Below, piece by piece: positions 1 through 8,114 of a stretch of DNA of 44,065 nt. The notes below the pieces were generated by a model. That model ran no database searches. It had not been told where the DNA came from and was given only the letters and a program-made list of their open reading frames with translations. Source of the DNA: Sporolactobacillus terrae DSM 11697 (lineage in GTDB: Bacteria > Bacillota > Bacilli > Bacillales > Sporolactobacillaceae); the NCBI RefSeq assembly GCF_000648615.1, contig NZ_JFZC01000011.1, positions 1 to 44,065 of the forward strand. The letters run 5' to 3'. Every line of letters starts with the position of its first letter. The stretch's first letter is position 1. The position numbers were made by a program, and so were the translations under genes.

Positions 1-59
1 GCTGGAGTGTCGTTTGTGCACAAGGTGATGAACAAAGCCCGAATGGAAGGCGGAAGTAA

Positions 60-90
60 GGACCGGGCGCTTTTTGCCCGGTTTTTCTTA
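60..90 (+). terminator. Rho-independent terminator upstream of the first repeat
   Basis: A CCGGGC/GCCCGG stem around a short T-rich loop is followed by a run of T. It presumably ends a gene lying left of the window. Only a possible C-terminal tail (frame 3, stop near base 59) is left of that gene, too little to name it. Confidence 0.75.
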
Positions 91-331
91 CAGGTAAAGA
101 AAGTACATGATTTTGCCCTGTTTTCAAGCCAATAGACCAGTGTCTTGGCCAAGAGTCAAAGCGGAGGTACTCTGGCGCCAGCGGGAACAGCGTGCCAGCG
201 AGACCCCGCAGACTCGCGGTGCGCCCGCGGCAAGCGAGTAACCGAAGCGGCGATTCAGCACCGAAAAGACAGGAGACCATCATACATGGTTGGAAATTAA
301 GGACCGGGCGTATTTTGCCCGGTTTTTCTTA
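90..331. repeat. Dispersed intergenic repeat, copy 1
   Basis: This stretch shares long blocks with 16001-16268 and 18202-18445. The best conserved core is 130-187 (beginning CAATAGACCAGTGTCTTGGC and running through AAAGCGGAGGTACTCTGGCG). GC-rich complementary segments (GCGGG near 181, CCCCGC near 204) could pair in RNA. The copy ends in its own CCGGGC/GCCCGG terminator hairpin (about 300-331), nearly identical to the one just before the element. It resembles, from memory, the widespread non-coding repeats of Bacillaceae with GCGGGA/CCCCGCAG pairing. The 61-codon open frame inside it has no ribosome site and is not believed. Confidence 0.85.
300..331 (+). terminator. Terminator hairpin at the right end of repeat copy 1
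   Basis: The stem CCGGGC/GCCCGG is followed by TTTTTCTTAC, almost the same sequence as the terminator at 60-90. It insulates dpaA from upstream transcription. Confidence 0.7.
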
Positions 332-349
332 CCTACACGAAATGAAATC

Positions 350-376
350 ACACTACTGGGTATTCGTCATACCATA
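350..376 (+). promoter_or_regulatory. Sigma-K-like promoter for dpaA-dpaB
   Basis: CATACCATA at 368-376 fits the sigma-K minus-10 pattern CATAnnnTA exactly, and ACAC at 350-353 lies 14 bp upstream as a plausible minus-35. In B. subtilis the dipicolinate synthase operon is read in the mother cell by sigma-K, so the site is where biology predicts it. The assignment is by motif only. Confidence 0.6.
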
Positions 377-448
377 AAGTGTTGAAGGAAAATACGGCTA
401 TGCGCAAATTGAATTTTTATAGAAAATAGCCAAGCGGAGGGAACGTTG

Positions 449-1345
449 ATGCTGACGAACAGACATATTGTGATCATGGGAGGGGACGCCCGGCAGATTG
501 AAGTCATTAACAAATTAATCGCGCTTGATGCTCATCTGTCGCTTGTCGGTTTTGATCAGCTGGATCGAAATTTTAACGGTGCTTCGAAAGTCACAATGGA
601 TGAAATTAACCCTGGAACTGTTGATAGCATTATCCTACCTGTGAGCGGAACCAGTCAAGAGGGAATTGTTGAGACGACCTTCTCAAATGAAAAGGTTAAG
701 TTGACAAAGGAATGGGTGGCAAAGACTCCGGAACATTGCGTTATTTATTCGGGAATCACAACCCGTTATTTGAATCAACTTGTCGCGGAAACCGGTCGCG
801 GGTTAGTTAAGCTATTTGCACGAGACGATGTGGCCATCTACAATTCGATTCCTACGGTAGAAGGCACGCTGATGATGGTCATTCAAAATACTGATATCAC
901 GATACATGATGCAAATGTTATCGTCCTTGGTCTTGGACGTACCGGCATGAGCGTTGCACGCGCATTTCATGCGCTCGGTGCACATGTGAAAGTCGGTTCA
1001 AGAAATCCGGCGCAAATTGCGCGTGCGATTGAAATGGGAGTCAAAGGCTTCTACCTAAAAGACTTAGAAAAAGAAGTAGAAGACAATGAAATATGTATCA
1101 ATACAATTCCTGCTTTAGTGCTGACAAGTCAAGTATTGTCGCGCATGCCTGCTAGCAGTTTTATCATGGACATTGCATCGCTCCCGGGGGGAACGGATTT
1201 CCGCTTCGCAAAAAAACGAGGAATCAAAGCAATTATAACGCCGGGGCTTCCGGGAATGGTTGCCCCCAAGACAGCGGGGCGAGTTATTGCAAATGTGCTG
1301 GCGGATCTGTTGCTCGATAATTTTTCAAAGGAGGATAAATCATGA
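449..1345 (+). CDS. dpaA: Dipicolinate synthase subunit A
   Basis: Subunit A of the NAD(P)-dependent dehydrogenase that oxidises the dihydrodipicolinate-pathway intermediate to dipicolinic acid in the mother cell during sporulation. The 298-residue product has the expected family length, an N-terminal dipicolinate-synthase domain and a second Rossmann fold with GLGRTG at residues 161-166. The ATG at 449 is preferred over the TTG at 446 because GGAGGG (436-441) then lies seven bases upstream. The last bases overlap the start of dpaB (ATGA), indicating translational coupling. The sigma-K-like site just upstream suggests late sporulation expression. Also known as spoVFA. Confidence 0.96.
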   Translation: MLTNRHIVIMGGDARQIEVINKLIALDAHLSLVGFDQLDRNFNGASKVTMDEINPGTVDSIILPVSGTSQEGIVETTFSNEKVKLTKEWVAKTPEHCVIYSGITTRYLNQLVAETGRGLVKLFARDDVAIYNSIPTVEGTLMMVIQNTDITIHDANVIVLGLGRTGMSVARAFHALGAHVKVGSRNPAQIARAIEMGVKGFYLKDLEKEVEDNEICINTIPALVLTSQVLSRMPASSFIMDIASLPGGTDFRFAKKRGIKAIITPGLPGMVAPKTAGRVIANVLADLLLDNFSKEDKS

Positions 1346-1941
1346 GTCTTAAAGGCAAACATATTGGCTTTGGCATTACGGCCTCTCATTGTACCTATAG
1401 TCAAGTTGTCCCTCAGATTGAAAAACTGGTTGAAGCAGGTTGTGATGTCTCAGTATTTGTCACCTATACGGTTAAAACAACCAGTACGCGATTTGGCAAG
1501 GCAAGCGATTGGATCAGCAGGTTTGAAGATATAAGCGGAAAAAAAGTGGTTGATTCGATTGTTGAAGCGGAACCGTACGGGCCGAAAACACCACTGGATT
1601 GCATGGTTATCGCACCACTGACCGGGAACTCGATGAGCAAATTCGCCAACGCACAAACGGATTCGCCGGTCCTGATGGCCGCAAAAGCAACCTTGCGCAA
1701 TGGAAGCCCTGTCGTGCTCGGCATCTCGACTAATGATGGTTTAGGGCTTAATTTACAAAATATTGCTAAATTAATTGTCGCAAAAAATATTTATTTTATT
1801 CCGTTCGGTCAAGATGATCCGATAAAAAAGCCGAATTCCCTTGTATCGCATATGGATTTGCTTGTTGAAACCGTTGAACACGCCATTCTTGGAAAACAAA
1901 ATCAGCCAATCTTAGTTGAAAAATCAGCAAAAAACAAATAA
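1342..1941 (+). CDS. dpaB: Dipicolinate synthase subunit B (flavoprotein)
   Basis: Subunit B of dipicolinate synthase, a flavoprotein-fold partner of DpaA. The 199-residue product begins with a beta-strand and nucleotide loop typical of the family (GKHIGFGITASHC), has the PLTGNSMSKFAN segment near the middle and ends close to the usual length of about 200 residues. GGAGGATAAAT provides the ribosome site, and the start overlaps the dpaA stop by four bases. A hairpin with a T-rich tail follows at 1995-2030, so dpaAB forms its own transcription unit, separate from asd. Also known as spoVFB. Confidence 0.96.
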   Translation: MSLKGKHIGFGITASHCTYSQVVPQIEKLVEAGCDVSVFVTYTVKTTSTRFGKASDWISRFEDISGKKVVDSIVEAEPYGPKTPLDCMVIAPLTGNSMSKFANAQTDSPVLMAAKATLRNGSPVVLGISTNDGLGLNLQNIAKLIVAKNIYFIPFGQDDPIKKPNSLVSHMDLLVETVEHAILGKQNQPILVEKSAKNK

Positions 1942-1994
1942 TACCTGCTTCTCTCTATATGTAATTGTGATAAAATAAAACTGTATTTTTCGGT

Positions 1995-2030
1995 AAAAAA
2001 GGACATTTTTTCGAATAGTCCTTTTCTTTA
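1995..2030 (+). terminator. Terminator after dpaB
   Basis: AAAAGGAC (1997-2004) pairs perfectly with GTCCTTTT (2018-2025) around a 13-base loop, and a T-rich tract follows. Confidence 0.7.
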
Positions 2031-2045
2031 AGCCTCAAATGATAA

Positions 2046-2051
2046 TATAAT
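2046..2051 (+). promoter_or_regulatory. Minus-10 element of a sigma-A-type asd promoter
   Basis: A perfect TATAAT lies 35-40 bases before the asd start, just after the dpaB terminator. The minus-35 (around 2023-2028, T-rich) is poor, so the promoter is likely but its strength is uncertain. Confidence 0.45.
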
Positions 2052-2091
2052 GATAGGAAAATCTATTGAGTGATATAGAGGAGAGATGGTT

Positions 2092-3144
2092 TTGCTTAAG
2101 TCAGAAGGTTTAAATGTGGCGGTTGTCGGCGTAACCGGTGCCGTTGGAACCCGAATGGTTCAGATGTTGGAAGGTTCGCCGCTGCCTGTGAAATCGCTTT
2201 TGCCGCTTGCATCCGCACGTTCAGCAGGAAAATCCATTACGTTTGGTGAAAAATCATGGACGATTGAGGAAGCAAAGCCTGAATCATTTGAGCATATAGA
2301 TATCGCGTTATTCAGCGCAGGCGGATCTGTTTCAAAGCAACTTGCTCCTGAAGCAGCGAAACGCGGCGCAATTGTTGTCGATAATACGAGTGCGTTTCGT
2401 ATGGATCCGCAGGTTCCGCTTGTCGTTCCCGAAGTGAATGAAAAGGCGTTGGCTCAGCATCATGGCATTATCGCCAATCCAAACTGTTCAACCATTCAAA
2501 TGGTTGCTGCACTTGAGCCCATTCGCCAAGCCTATGGCTTAAATCGGATTATTGTCTCAACTTACCAAGCGGTGTCCGGAGCGGGAGCGAAAGCAATCGC
2601 TGAATTGGAAGAACAATCTCGTCAGGTCTTGGACGGAAAGAAACCGGAAGCAGCGATTATGCCGGTTAAAGGCGACAAAAAACATTTTCAAATGGCATTT
2701 AATGCAATTCCGCAAATTGATTTGTTCCAACCAAATGATTATACGTTTGAAGAAATGAAAATGATCAATGAAACAAAAAAAATTATGGATGATCAGGAGA
2801 TCAAAGTTTCCGCGACTTGCGTGCGTGTGCCTGTAAGTATCAGTCATGGCGAGTCCGTATATATTGAAATCGACCAAACCGATGTTTCTGCATCAGATTT
2901 GAAAAAGCTGTTGGCAGATGCACCGGGAGTCATCTTGCAAGATGATCCAGCACATCAGATTTATCCAATGCCGGCTTCTGCATCGGGTAAAAAAGAGGTT
3001 TTCGTCGGTCGAATTCGCCGGGATCCTGATGTAAGCAACGGATTCCACTTATGGATTGTGTCGGACAATTTGCTGAAGGGTGCTGCTTGGAATTCGGTAC
3101 AGATAGCGGAAAGACTTCTAAAACTTGGTTTAGTGAAGTTTTGA
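2092..3144 (+). CDS. asd: Aspartate-semialdehyde dehydrogenase
   Basis: Reduces aspartyl phosphate to aspartate semialdehyde with NADPH, the common step to lysine, diaminopimelate, threonine, methionine and dipicolinate. The protein of about 350 residues has the N-terminal nucleotide loop GVTGAVG, the catalytic cysteine in NPNCST (about residue 132) and the C-terminal histidine region [11 protein letters not shown]. Two starts are possible: ATG at 2086 is only one or two bases from the GAGGAG ribosome site, whereas TTG at 2092 has normal spacing and is chosen here with modest confidence. asd is followed by dapG after 57 bases and then dapA, matching the B. subtilis asd-dapG-dapA order. Confidence 0.95.
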   Translation: MLKSEGLNVAVVGVTGAVGTRMVQMLEGSPLPVKSLLPLASARSAGKSITFGEKSWTIEEAKPESFEHIDIALFSAGGSVSKQLAPEAAKRGAIVVDNTSAFRMDPQVPLVVPEVNEKALAQHHGIIANPNCSTIQMVAALEPIRQAYGLNRIIVSTYQAVSGAGAKAIAELEEQSRQVLDGKKPEAAIMPVKGDKKHFQMAFNAIPQIDLFQPNDYTFEEMKMINETKKIMDDQEIKVSATCVRVPVSISHGESVYIEIDQTDVSASDLKKLLADAPGVILQDDPAHQIYPMPASASGKKEVFVGRIRRDPDVSNGFHLWIVSDNLLKGAAWNSVQIAERLLKLGLVKF

Positions 3145-3201
3145 TTCGTGTCGGCACAGAAATTGTTTCGAGATCTCCCTTATGCGAAAGGGTGAACAAA
3201 T

Positions 3202-4449
3202 GTGAAAATCATTGTTCAAAAGTTTGGCGGAACATCCGTACAAACGGAACAAATGAGACAGCGTGCCGTTCAGCATGTGCGGCACGCTGTAAGCAAGGGA
3301 TATAAAGTGGTTGTCGTTGTGTCGGCGATGGGACGTTCAGGCGATCCGTATGCTACGGATACTCTGCTTGGACTGGTGAGCGGTACGATGTGTTCGCCGC
3401 GCGAAAAAGATATTTTAATGTCTTGCGGTGAAACCATATCAATGGTCGTTTTCTCAAATCTTTTGAAACAAGCAGGGCTGCATTCGGAAGCGATGACAGG
3501 TGCTCAAGCCGGTTTTCGAACCAACCGCAGTTTCAATGAAGCAAAAATTGTCGAGATGAAGGTAAATTCGCTGATAAAGCGGCTAGAAACAAATGATGTG
3601 ATTGTTGTTGCTGGTTTCCAAGGAAGTACAGCTGATGGCGAGATCACGACGCTCGGACGTGGAGGAAGCGACACATCGGCTGCTGCACTTGGCGCTGCAC
3701 TGGACGCTGAATGGATCGATATATTCACGGATGTTGACGGCGTGATGACGGCGGATCCCCGAATTGTCAGTGACGCACGACAACTGTCGCTGCTTACTTA
3801 CAATGAAGTATGCAATCTTGCCTACCAAGGAGCAAAAGTGATCCACCCTCGAGCGGTGGAGATTGCAATGACCGCCAAGGTGCCAATCCATATCCGTTCC
3901 ACTCTGTCGGACGGCCTTGGGACGTTAGTGACCGCTGTGAATCGTACCGGACGGGGACAGGACTTGGCTGAACGACCAGTAACGGGGATTACCTATGTAC
4001 GAAACGTGACCCAAATCCGTGTGCGTGCAGGCAAAAATGAGTATGATTTGCAGGCTAAGGTTTTCAAGACAATGGCAGAAAACGGCATCAGTGTCGATCT
4101 TATTAACATTAGTCCTAGCGGTGTTGTTTACACAGTGAGTGCAGAAACTACGGAACGCGCGGTACGTGTGCTTCGTGCAAAAGGCCATGTTCCTGAAGTA
4201 CAGACCGGCTGTGCAAAAGTTTCAGCGGTCGGTGCCGGAATGGCCGGTGAACCTGGAGTGGCCTCACGAATCGTCAATGCATTAACGGAGCGAGGCATCC
4301 GGATTTTACAATCGGCCGACTCGCACAATACGATTTGGGTTTTGGTAAAGCAAACGAAGATGAATGAAGCGGTTAATGCGCTTCACAAAGCATTCCATCT
4401 AGAAAATGAAAAAGACGGATCAGCTTTGCAACATCCGAAACAGGAGTGA
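3202..4449 (+). CDS. dapG: Aspartate kinase, DapG type
   Basis: Phosphorylates aspartate, the committed step of the aspartate amino-acid family. The 415-residue protein starts with the kinase motif KFGGTSV and has GRGGSDTSA near residue 155, with paired ACT regulatory domains from about residue 265 to the end. Its position between asd and dapA identifies the DapG isozyme, which in B. subtilis is inhibited by diaminopimelate. The start is GTG at 3202, behind AAAGGGTGA; the ATG two bases earlier runs straight into a stop. The end overlaps the region of the dapA ribosome site, consistent with coupled translation. Confidence 0.95.
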   Translation: MKIIVQKFGGTSVQTEQMRQRAVQHVRHAVSKGYKVVVVVSAMGRSGDPYATDTLLGLVSGTMCSPREKDILMSCGETISMVVFSNLLKQAGLHSEAMTGAQAGFRTNRSFNEAKIVEMKVNSLIKRLETNDVIVVAGFQGSTADGEITTLGRGGSDTSAAALGAALDAEWIDIFTDVDGVMTADPRIVSDARQLSLLTYNEVCNLAYQGAKVIHPRAVEIAMTAKVPIHIRSTLSDGLGTLVTAVNRTGRGQDLAERPVTGITYVRNVTQIRVRAGKNEYDLQAKVFKTMAENGISVDLINISPSGVVYTVSAETTERAVRVLRAKGHVPEVQTGCAKVSAVGAGMAGEPGVASRIVNALTERGIRILQSADSHNTIWVLVKQTKMNEAVNALHKAFHLENEKDGSALQHPKQE

Positions 4450-4454
4450 GAAAA

Positions 4455-5357
4455 ATGGATTTTGGGCGATTATTGACAGCCATGGTCACCCCTTTTGATA
4501 AAAACGGAAAAGTGGATTTACATCAAACAACCGTGCTTTTAGAGCACTTAATAAAAACCGGTTCAGATGGGGTTGTGGTGGCCGGTACAACGGGAGAATC
4601 ACCAACGTTGTCCCATGATGAAAAATTAGCTTTATTTGAGCATGTCGTTCGGGTTGTGGACGGGAGAATTAAAGTAATCGTCGGTACCGGCGGGAATAAT
4701 ACAGAGTTGTCTGTAGCATTTTCGAAAGAGGCGGCGAACTTAGGTGTCGACGCAATTATGGCTGTTGCACCATTCTATAATAAACCGAATCAAGCAGGAA
4801 TCTATGCACACTATAAAGCGATTGCCGATCAGGTGGCCGTTCCTGTCGTTATCTACAATATCCCAAGCCGATCGAAAGTAAACATTGACGCAGAAACAAT
4901 TATTAAACTATCGAAAATCGATAATGTTGTGGCGGTTAAAGAAGCAAGCGGGAATTTAGATCAAATGGCTGAAATTATTAACGGTACGGATGATCAATTC
5001 CATCTTTATAGCGGGGATGATGGATTGACGCTGCCTATTCTATCGATTGGCGGGCATGGCGTAATTTCGGTCGCGTCGCATGTGATTGCTCCAGAAATGA
5101 AACAGATGATGGAGGATTATAGTCAGGGACGGGTTAAAGAGGCGGCTGCAAAACATCGAATGATGCTCCCGTTAATGCGCGAATTGTTCGCTGCACCGAG
5201 TCCTTCTCCAGTGAAAGCGCTTCTTAATCATCTTGGGCTTCGCGTTGGCGGTGTTCGACTGCCAATGGTTGCACTGACAGATCAAGAGCTTGAGTCATTG
5301 CTGAATGTCTATCATGCATTTAAGAAAAGTTCTCGTTTAGGTATTACAAATAAATGA
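4455..5357 (+). CDS. dapA: 4-hydroxy-tetrahydrodipicolinate synthase
   Basis: Condenses pyruvate with aspartate semialdehyde, giving the precursor of lysine, cell-wall diaminopimelate and dipicolinate. The 300-residue barrel shows GTTGES (residues 44-49), the catalytic tyrosine in IYNIPSR (Tyr134) and the Schiff-base lysine in VKEASGN (Lys162). The ATG at 4455 is preferred over the upstream GTG at 4446 because CAGGAG then sits eight bases away. It closes the asd-dapG-dapA operon, and a GC-rich hairpin follows at once. Together with dpaAB it supplies the dipicolinate pathway. Confidence 0.96.
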   Translation: MDFGRLLTAMVTPFDKNGKVDLHQTTVLLEHLIKTGSDGVVVAGTTGESPTLSHDEKLALFEHVVRVVDGRIKVIVGTGGNNTELSVAFSKEAANLGVDAIMAVAPFYNKPNQAGIYAHYKAIADQVAVPVVIYNIPSRSKVNIDAETIIKLSKIDNVVAVKEASGNLDQMAEIINGTDDQFHLYSGDDGLTLPILSIGGHGVISVASHVIAPEMKQMMEDYSQGRVKEAAAKHRMMLPLMRELFAAPSPSPVKALLNHLGLRVGGVRLPMVALTDQELESLLNVYHAFKKSSRLGITNK

Positions 5358-5375
5358 AAATGAAAAAAAGGTGAG

Positions 5376-5413
5376 AAGGCGGATAAATCCGCTTAAATCG
5401 CCTTTTTATTTTT
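5376..5413 (+). terminator. Terminator after dapA
   Basis: AAGGCG (5376-5381) pairs with CGCCTT (5399-5404), with an inner GCGGAT/ATCCGC stem, followed by TTTTATTTTTT. The hairpin lies close to the pcp ribosome site. Confidence 0.8.
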
Positions 5414-5430
5414 TACTGGAGGAATTGGAA

Positions 5431-6072
5431 ATGAGAGTATTGTTGAGCGGTTTCGCGCCATTTGGAGGAAGCAAGTGGAATGCTTCGTGGGAAGCGGTAA
5501 GGCGTTTGGATGGGATGCAGACGGGGGAATCAATTGAGCTTTTTGCCACCAAATTGCCCGTGACTTACAATGAAGCAGCAGAACGTCTTCTGGCATCAGC
5601 ACGTGTCATTTGTCCGGATATTATTATTGCAGTCGGACAAGCAGGCGGCCGCAAAGCAATTACACCGGAATGTTTTGCAGTGAACAGAATTCATTCGGAA
5701 AGACCGGATAACGACGGAGTCATTATAAAAGAACAGAGAATTAGTGAAAACGGTCCTCAGCGTTATGCATCCGACTTGCCGTTGAATGAGATCGTCAGCG
5801 CGATACAACACATGAATATTCCGGCTGAACTTTCGGAAGATGCCGGCACCTTTGTTTGCAATCATGTTTTTTACAACCTGATGCATGGATTGCAAAAATT
5901 CGAGAAACCGATTATCGGCGGCTTTATTCATGTGCCCTATTTATCGGAACAAATTAAAAATAGTGAATCACCAAGTCTCCATATTGAGCAGTTGACTGAA
6001 GCAATGCGGATAGCAGCGGTTGAGTCTGCACACGATTTGCTTAATCAAACAAAATTATGCGAAACAAAGTAA
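5431..6072 (+). CDS. pcp: Pyroglutamyl-peptidase I
   Basis: Cytoplasmic cysteine peptidase that removes N-terminal pyroglutamate from peptides. The 213-residue protein matches the family length and shows the catalytic triad in place: Glu80 (TPECFAVNR), Cys143 (TFVCNHVFYN) and His167 (GFIHVPY). The ATG at 5431 follows TGGAGGAA with good spacing; the open frame extends 20 codons upstream, but that part lies in the dapA terminator. The gene is not in this position in B. subtilis, so it was inserted or moved here. No separate promoter is obvious, and an inverted repeat (6074-6105) follows the gene. Confidence 0.93.
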   Translation: MRVLLSGFAPFGGSKWNASWEAVRRLDGMQTGESIELFATKLPVTYNEAAERLLASARVICPDIIIAVGQAGGRKAITPECFAVNRIHSERPDNDGVIIKEQRISENGPQRYASDLPLNEIVSAIQHMNIPAELSEDAGTFVCNHVFYNLMHGLQKFEKPIIGGFIHVPYLSEQIKNSESPSLHIEQLTEAMRIAAVESAHDLLNQTKLCETK

Positions 6073-6073
6073 T

Positions 6074-6105
6074 GCAATGATGCGATCCGTATTCGGAATC
6101 ATTGC
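6074..6105 (+). terminator. Stem-loop after pcp
   Basis: GCAATGAT (6074-6081) is repeated inverted as ATCATTGC (6098-6105). There is no long T tract, so it may be a weak terminator or an mRNA-stabilising hairpin. Confidence 0.4.
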
Positions 6106-6112
6106 GAAATAA

Positions 6113-6142
6113 TTGTACTTTAGTAGAGGTATTGGGTATAAT
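6113..6142 (+). promoter_or_regulatory. Sigma-A-type promoter for the RNase J gene
   Basis: TTGTAC (6113-6118) and TATAAT (6137-6142) are separated by 18 bases, about 60 bases before the start codon. Confidence 0.65.
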
Positions 6143-6204
6143 AAAGGCAATGATTAGTTCGGGTCAATAGCGATGACTGCTCAACTTTATAGGAGGAATG
6201 CCCA

Positions 6205-7875
6205 TTGAAGCATGCTAAGAAGAAAGACAGCGTGAAAATTTATGCAATGGGCGGCGTTGGTGAAATTGGAAATAATATGACGGTCATTGAAGTTGAAAAT
6301 GACATTTATATTATTGATGCAGGATTGATGCATCCACATGAAGATATGCTTGGCGTCGATACTGTAATACCGGATGTTTCGTATTTAGTCGAACGGAGTG
6401 ATCAGATTAAGGGGATTTATCTGACACACGGACACCAAGCGAACATTGGTGGACTCCCGTATTTGTTGCGAAAACTGAGAGTTCCGGTTTATGGAACACG
6501 TTTTACACTTGCATTGGTTTGGGAAAGTCTTCGACGAGTCGGTGTTAGTTTCCCGAAGGATTTATTCCGTACCGTTAATCCGGACAAGCGCATTAAAACA
6601 GGACACTGTGTCATTGACTGTTTCAGAACTTATCACAGTGTGCCGGATTCAATCGGTTATGCAATCCAAACGGCACAAGGTTATATTGTGCATACAGGGG
6701 ACTACAAATTTGACTTTACCCCAGTTGGAGGCGTTCGAACCGATGTCAGTAAAATCTCCGAATTTGGAGACAAAGGCGTTCTGTGCTTGCTTTCCGACAG
6801 TAAACGTGCGGAATTGCCGGGCAAAACCCCATCCGATTCGATCATCGGTGATAAGCTGAATCATATTCTTTATTCTGCGGAAGGACGCGTGATTGTCACG
6901 ATTCACGCGACCAATATATACCGTATTCAGCAGTTCTTTGATGCCTGTGACCATCATAATCGCAAAGTAGCGATTGATGGAAAATATCTAGAACGGGTCA
7001 TTTCAATCGCTGCACGCGAGGGATTTTTGAAAATACCGCAGCATCTTTTATTGAATTGGGAGAAATCGCTAAAATGCCCGGTTCAAGAACTTGCGATTTT
7101 ATCAAGCGGTTCTGACGGCGATCCTTTGACACCTATGTCAAATCTTGCCGATCATCTTCATAAAAAATTGAGACTCAAAGAAAATGATCTGATTATCTAT
7201 GCTGCATCACAAACCCCAAGTAATGAGAAAGCTGTAACGAATGCCATTGACCGTTTAATGAGTCAAGGTGCACGTGTAGTATTTGGCAAAGACGTCCATG
7301 TTTCAGGGCACGGGTCAGAAGAAGATATTAAATTGATGCTTCAATTGACGCGACCGAAGTATGTGATCCCCATTGGTGGCGAATTCAAAATGATGAAAGC
7401 TCATCAGGAAATTGCTGAATCAATGGGCGTGCAGCCAAGCCACGTTTTTTTGCTGGATAAAGGCGATGTTGTCGAGTTCAGCAAAGGTGCAGCACGGTCA
7501 GCGGATTCAGTGCCGGCGGGCCAATTGCTGGTTGACGGACTCGGAGTCGGTGATGTAGGAAATATTGTTTTAAGAGATCGCCGTCTCCTTTCTCAAGACG
7601 GAACAGTGATTGTTGTCGTTACCTTGGGACGTAGAACGAAAAGAATCCTTGCAGGGCCGGAAATCATTACGCGCGGATTTGTCTATGTGCGCGAATCAGA
7701 AGATCTTTTAGATCAAGCTAATCATATCGTTTCCAATGTGTTGTCTAAATCGCTTACACAACATGTATCTGAATGGTCATCGCTAAAAAGCGGAATTAGA
7801 GATTCGCTCAGTCGCTACTTTTTTGATAAAACCAAACGCCGTCCAATGATATTGCCAATTATCATGGAATTTTAA
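6205..7875 (+). CDS. rnjB: RNase J2-like metallo-beta-lactamase/beta-CASP protein
   Basis: The 556-residue product has the full RNase J architecture: beta-lactamase fold, beta-CASP insertion (about 215-360) and C-terminal domain. It sits after dapA, like rnjB in B. subtilis. Translation starts at TTG 6205, behind AGGAGG. The metal site is damaged. The usual HGHEDH reads HGHQAN (residues 75-80), losing the Asp and third His, and the usual PVHGE reads PIGGE, with Gly391 in place of His. His144 and Asp166 are kept. By family knowledge J2 proteins act mainly as partners of RNase J1 in RNA turnover, so this copy is probably a structural subunit with little or no nuclease activity of its own. Confidence 0.9.
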   Translation: MKHAKKKDSVKIYAMGGVGEIGNNMTVIEVENDIYIIDAGLMHPHEDMLGVDTVIPDVSYLVERSDQIKGIYLTHGHQANIGGLPYLLRKLRVPVYGTRFTLALVWESLRRVGVSFPKDLFRTVNPDKRIKTGHCVIDCFRTYHSVPDSIGYAIQTAQGYIVHTGDYKFDFTPVGGVRTDVSKISEFGDKGVLCLLSDSKRAELPGKTPSDSIIGDKLNHILYSAEGRVIVTIHATNIYRIQQFFDACDHHNRKVAIDGKYLERVISIAAREGFLKIPQHLLLNWEKSLKCPVQELAILSSGSDGDPLTPMSNLADHLHKKLRLKENDLIIYAASQTPSNEKAVTNAIDRLMSQGARVVFGKDVHVSGHGSEEDIKLMLQLTRPKYVIPIGGEFKMMKAHQEIAESMGVQPSHVFLLDKGDVVEFSKGAARSADSVPAGQLLVDGLGVGDVGNIVLRDRRLLSQDGTVIVVVTLGRRTKRILAGPEIITRGFVYVRESEDLLDQANHIVSNVLSKSLTQHVSEWSSLKSGIRDSLSRYFFDKTKRRPMILPIIMEF

Positions 7876-7898
7876 AACCAGGTTTGCAGCATTGAATG

Positions 7899-7945
7899 AG
7901 CCCCCTAAAGTTGGACGATAAAAATTCAACTTTAGGGGGCTTTAT
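7899..7945 (+). terminator. Strong stem-loop terminator after rnjB
   Basis: A perfect 15-bp stem (7899-7913 with 7927-7941, core CCCCCTAAAGTTG) is followed by a short T-rich stretch. The gap up to 8114 shows no other gene. Confidence 0.75.
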
Positions 7946-8114
7946 GTTGAACCAATCGTTAACTGATTTTAAGACGCAGGGCTCTGGATGGTGTGAAGGA
8001 GACGCATGGATCGCCTACGATCGTCTTTTGCTAAAAACAGACATATAGAGTAAATTAAAAATAGCAAGTACGACACAGAGATTCTATGAGAATGAAATGA
8101 GGAGCAGGGGAATC

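Noticed and set aside
3-59. Possible C-terminal tail of an upstream gene
   Set aside because: Eighteen codons before a stop are not enough to identify a gene.
192-377. 61-codon open frame in front of dpaA
   Set aside because: It lies in repeat copy 1 and its terminator and has no ribosome site.
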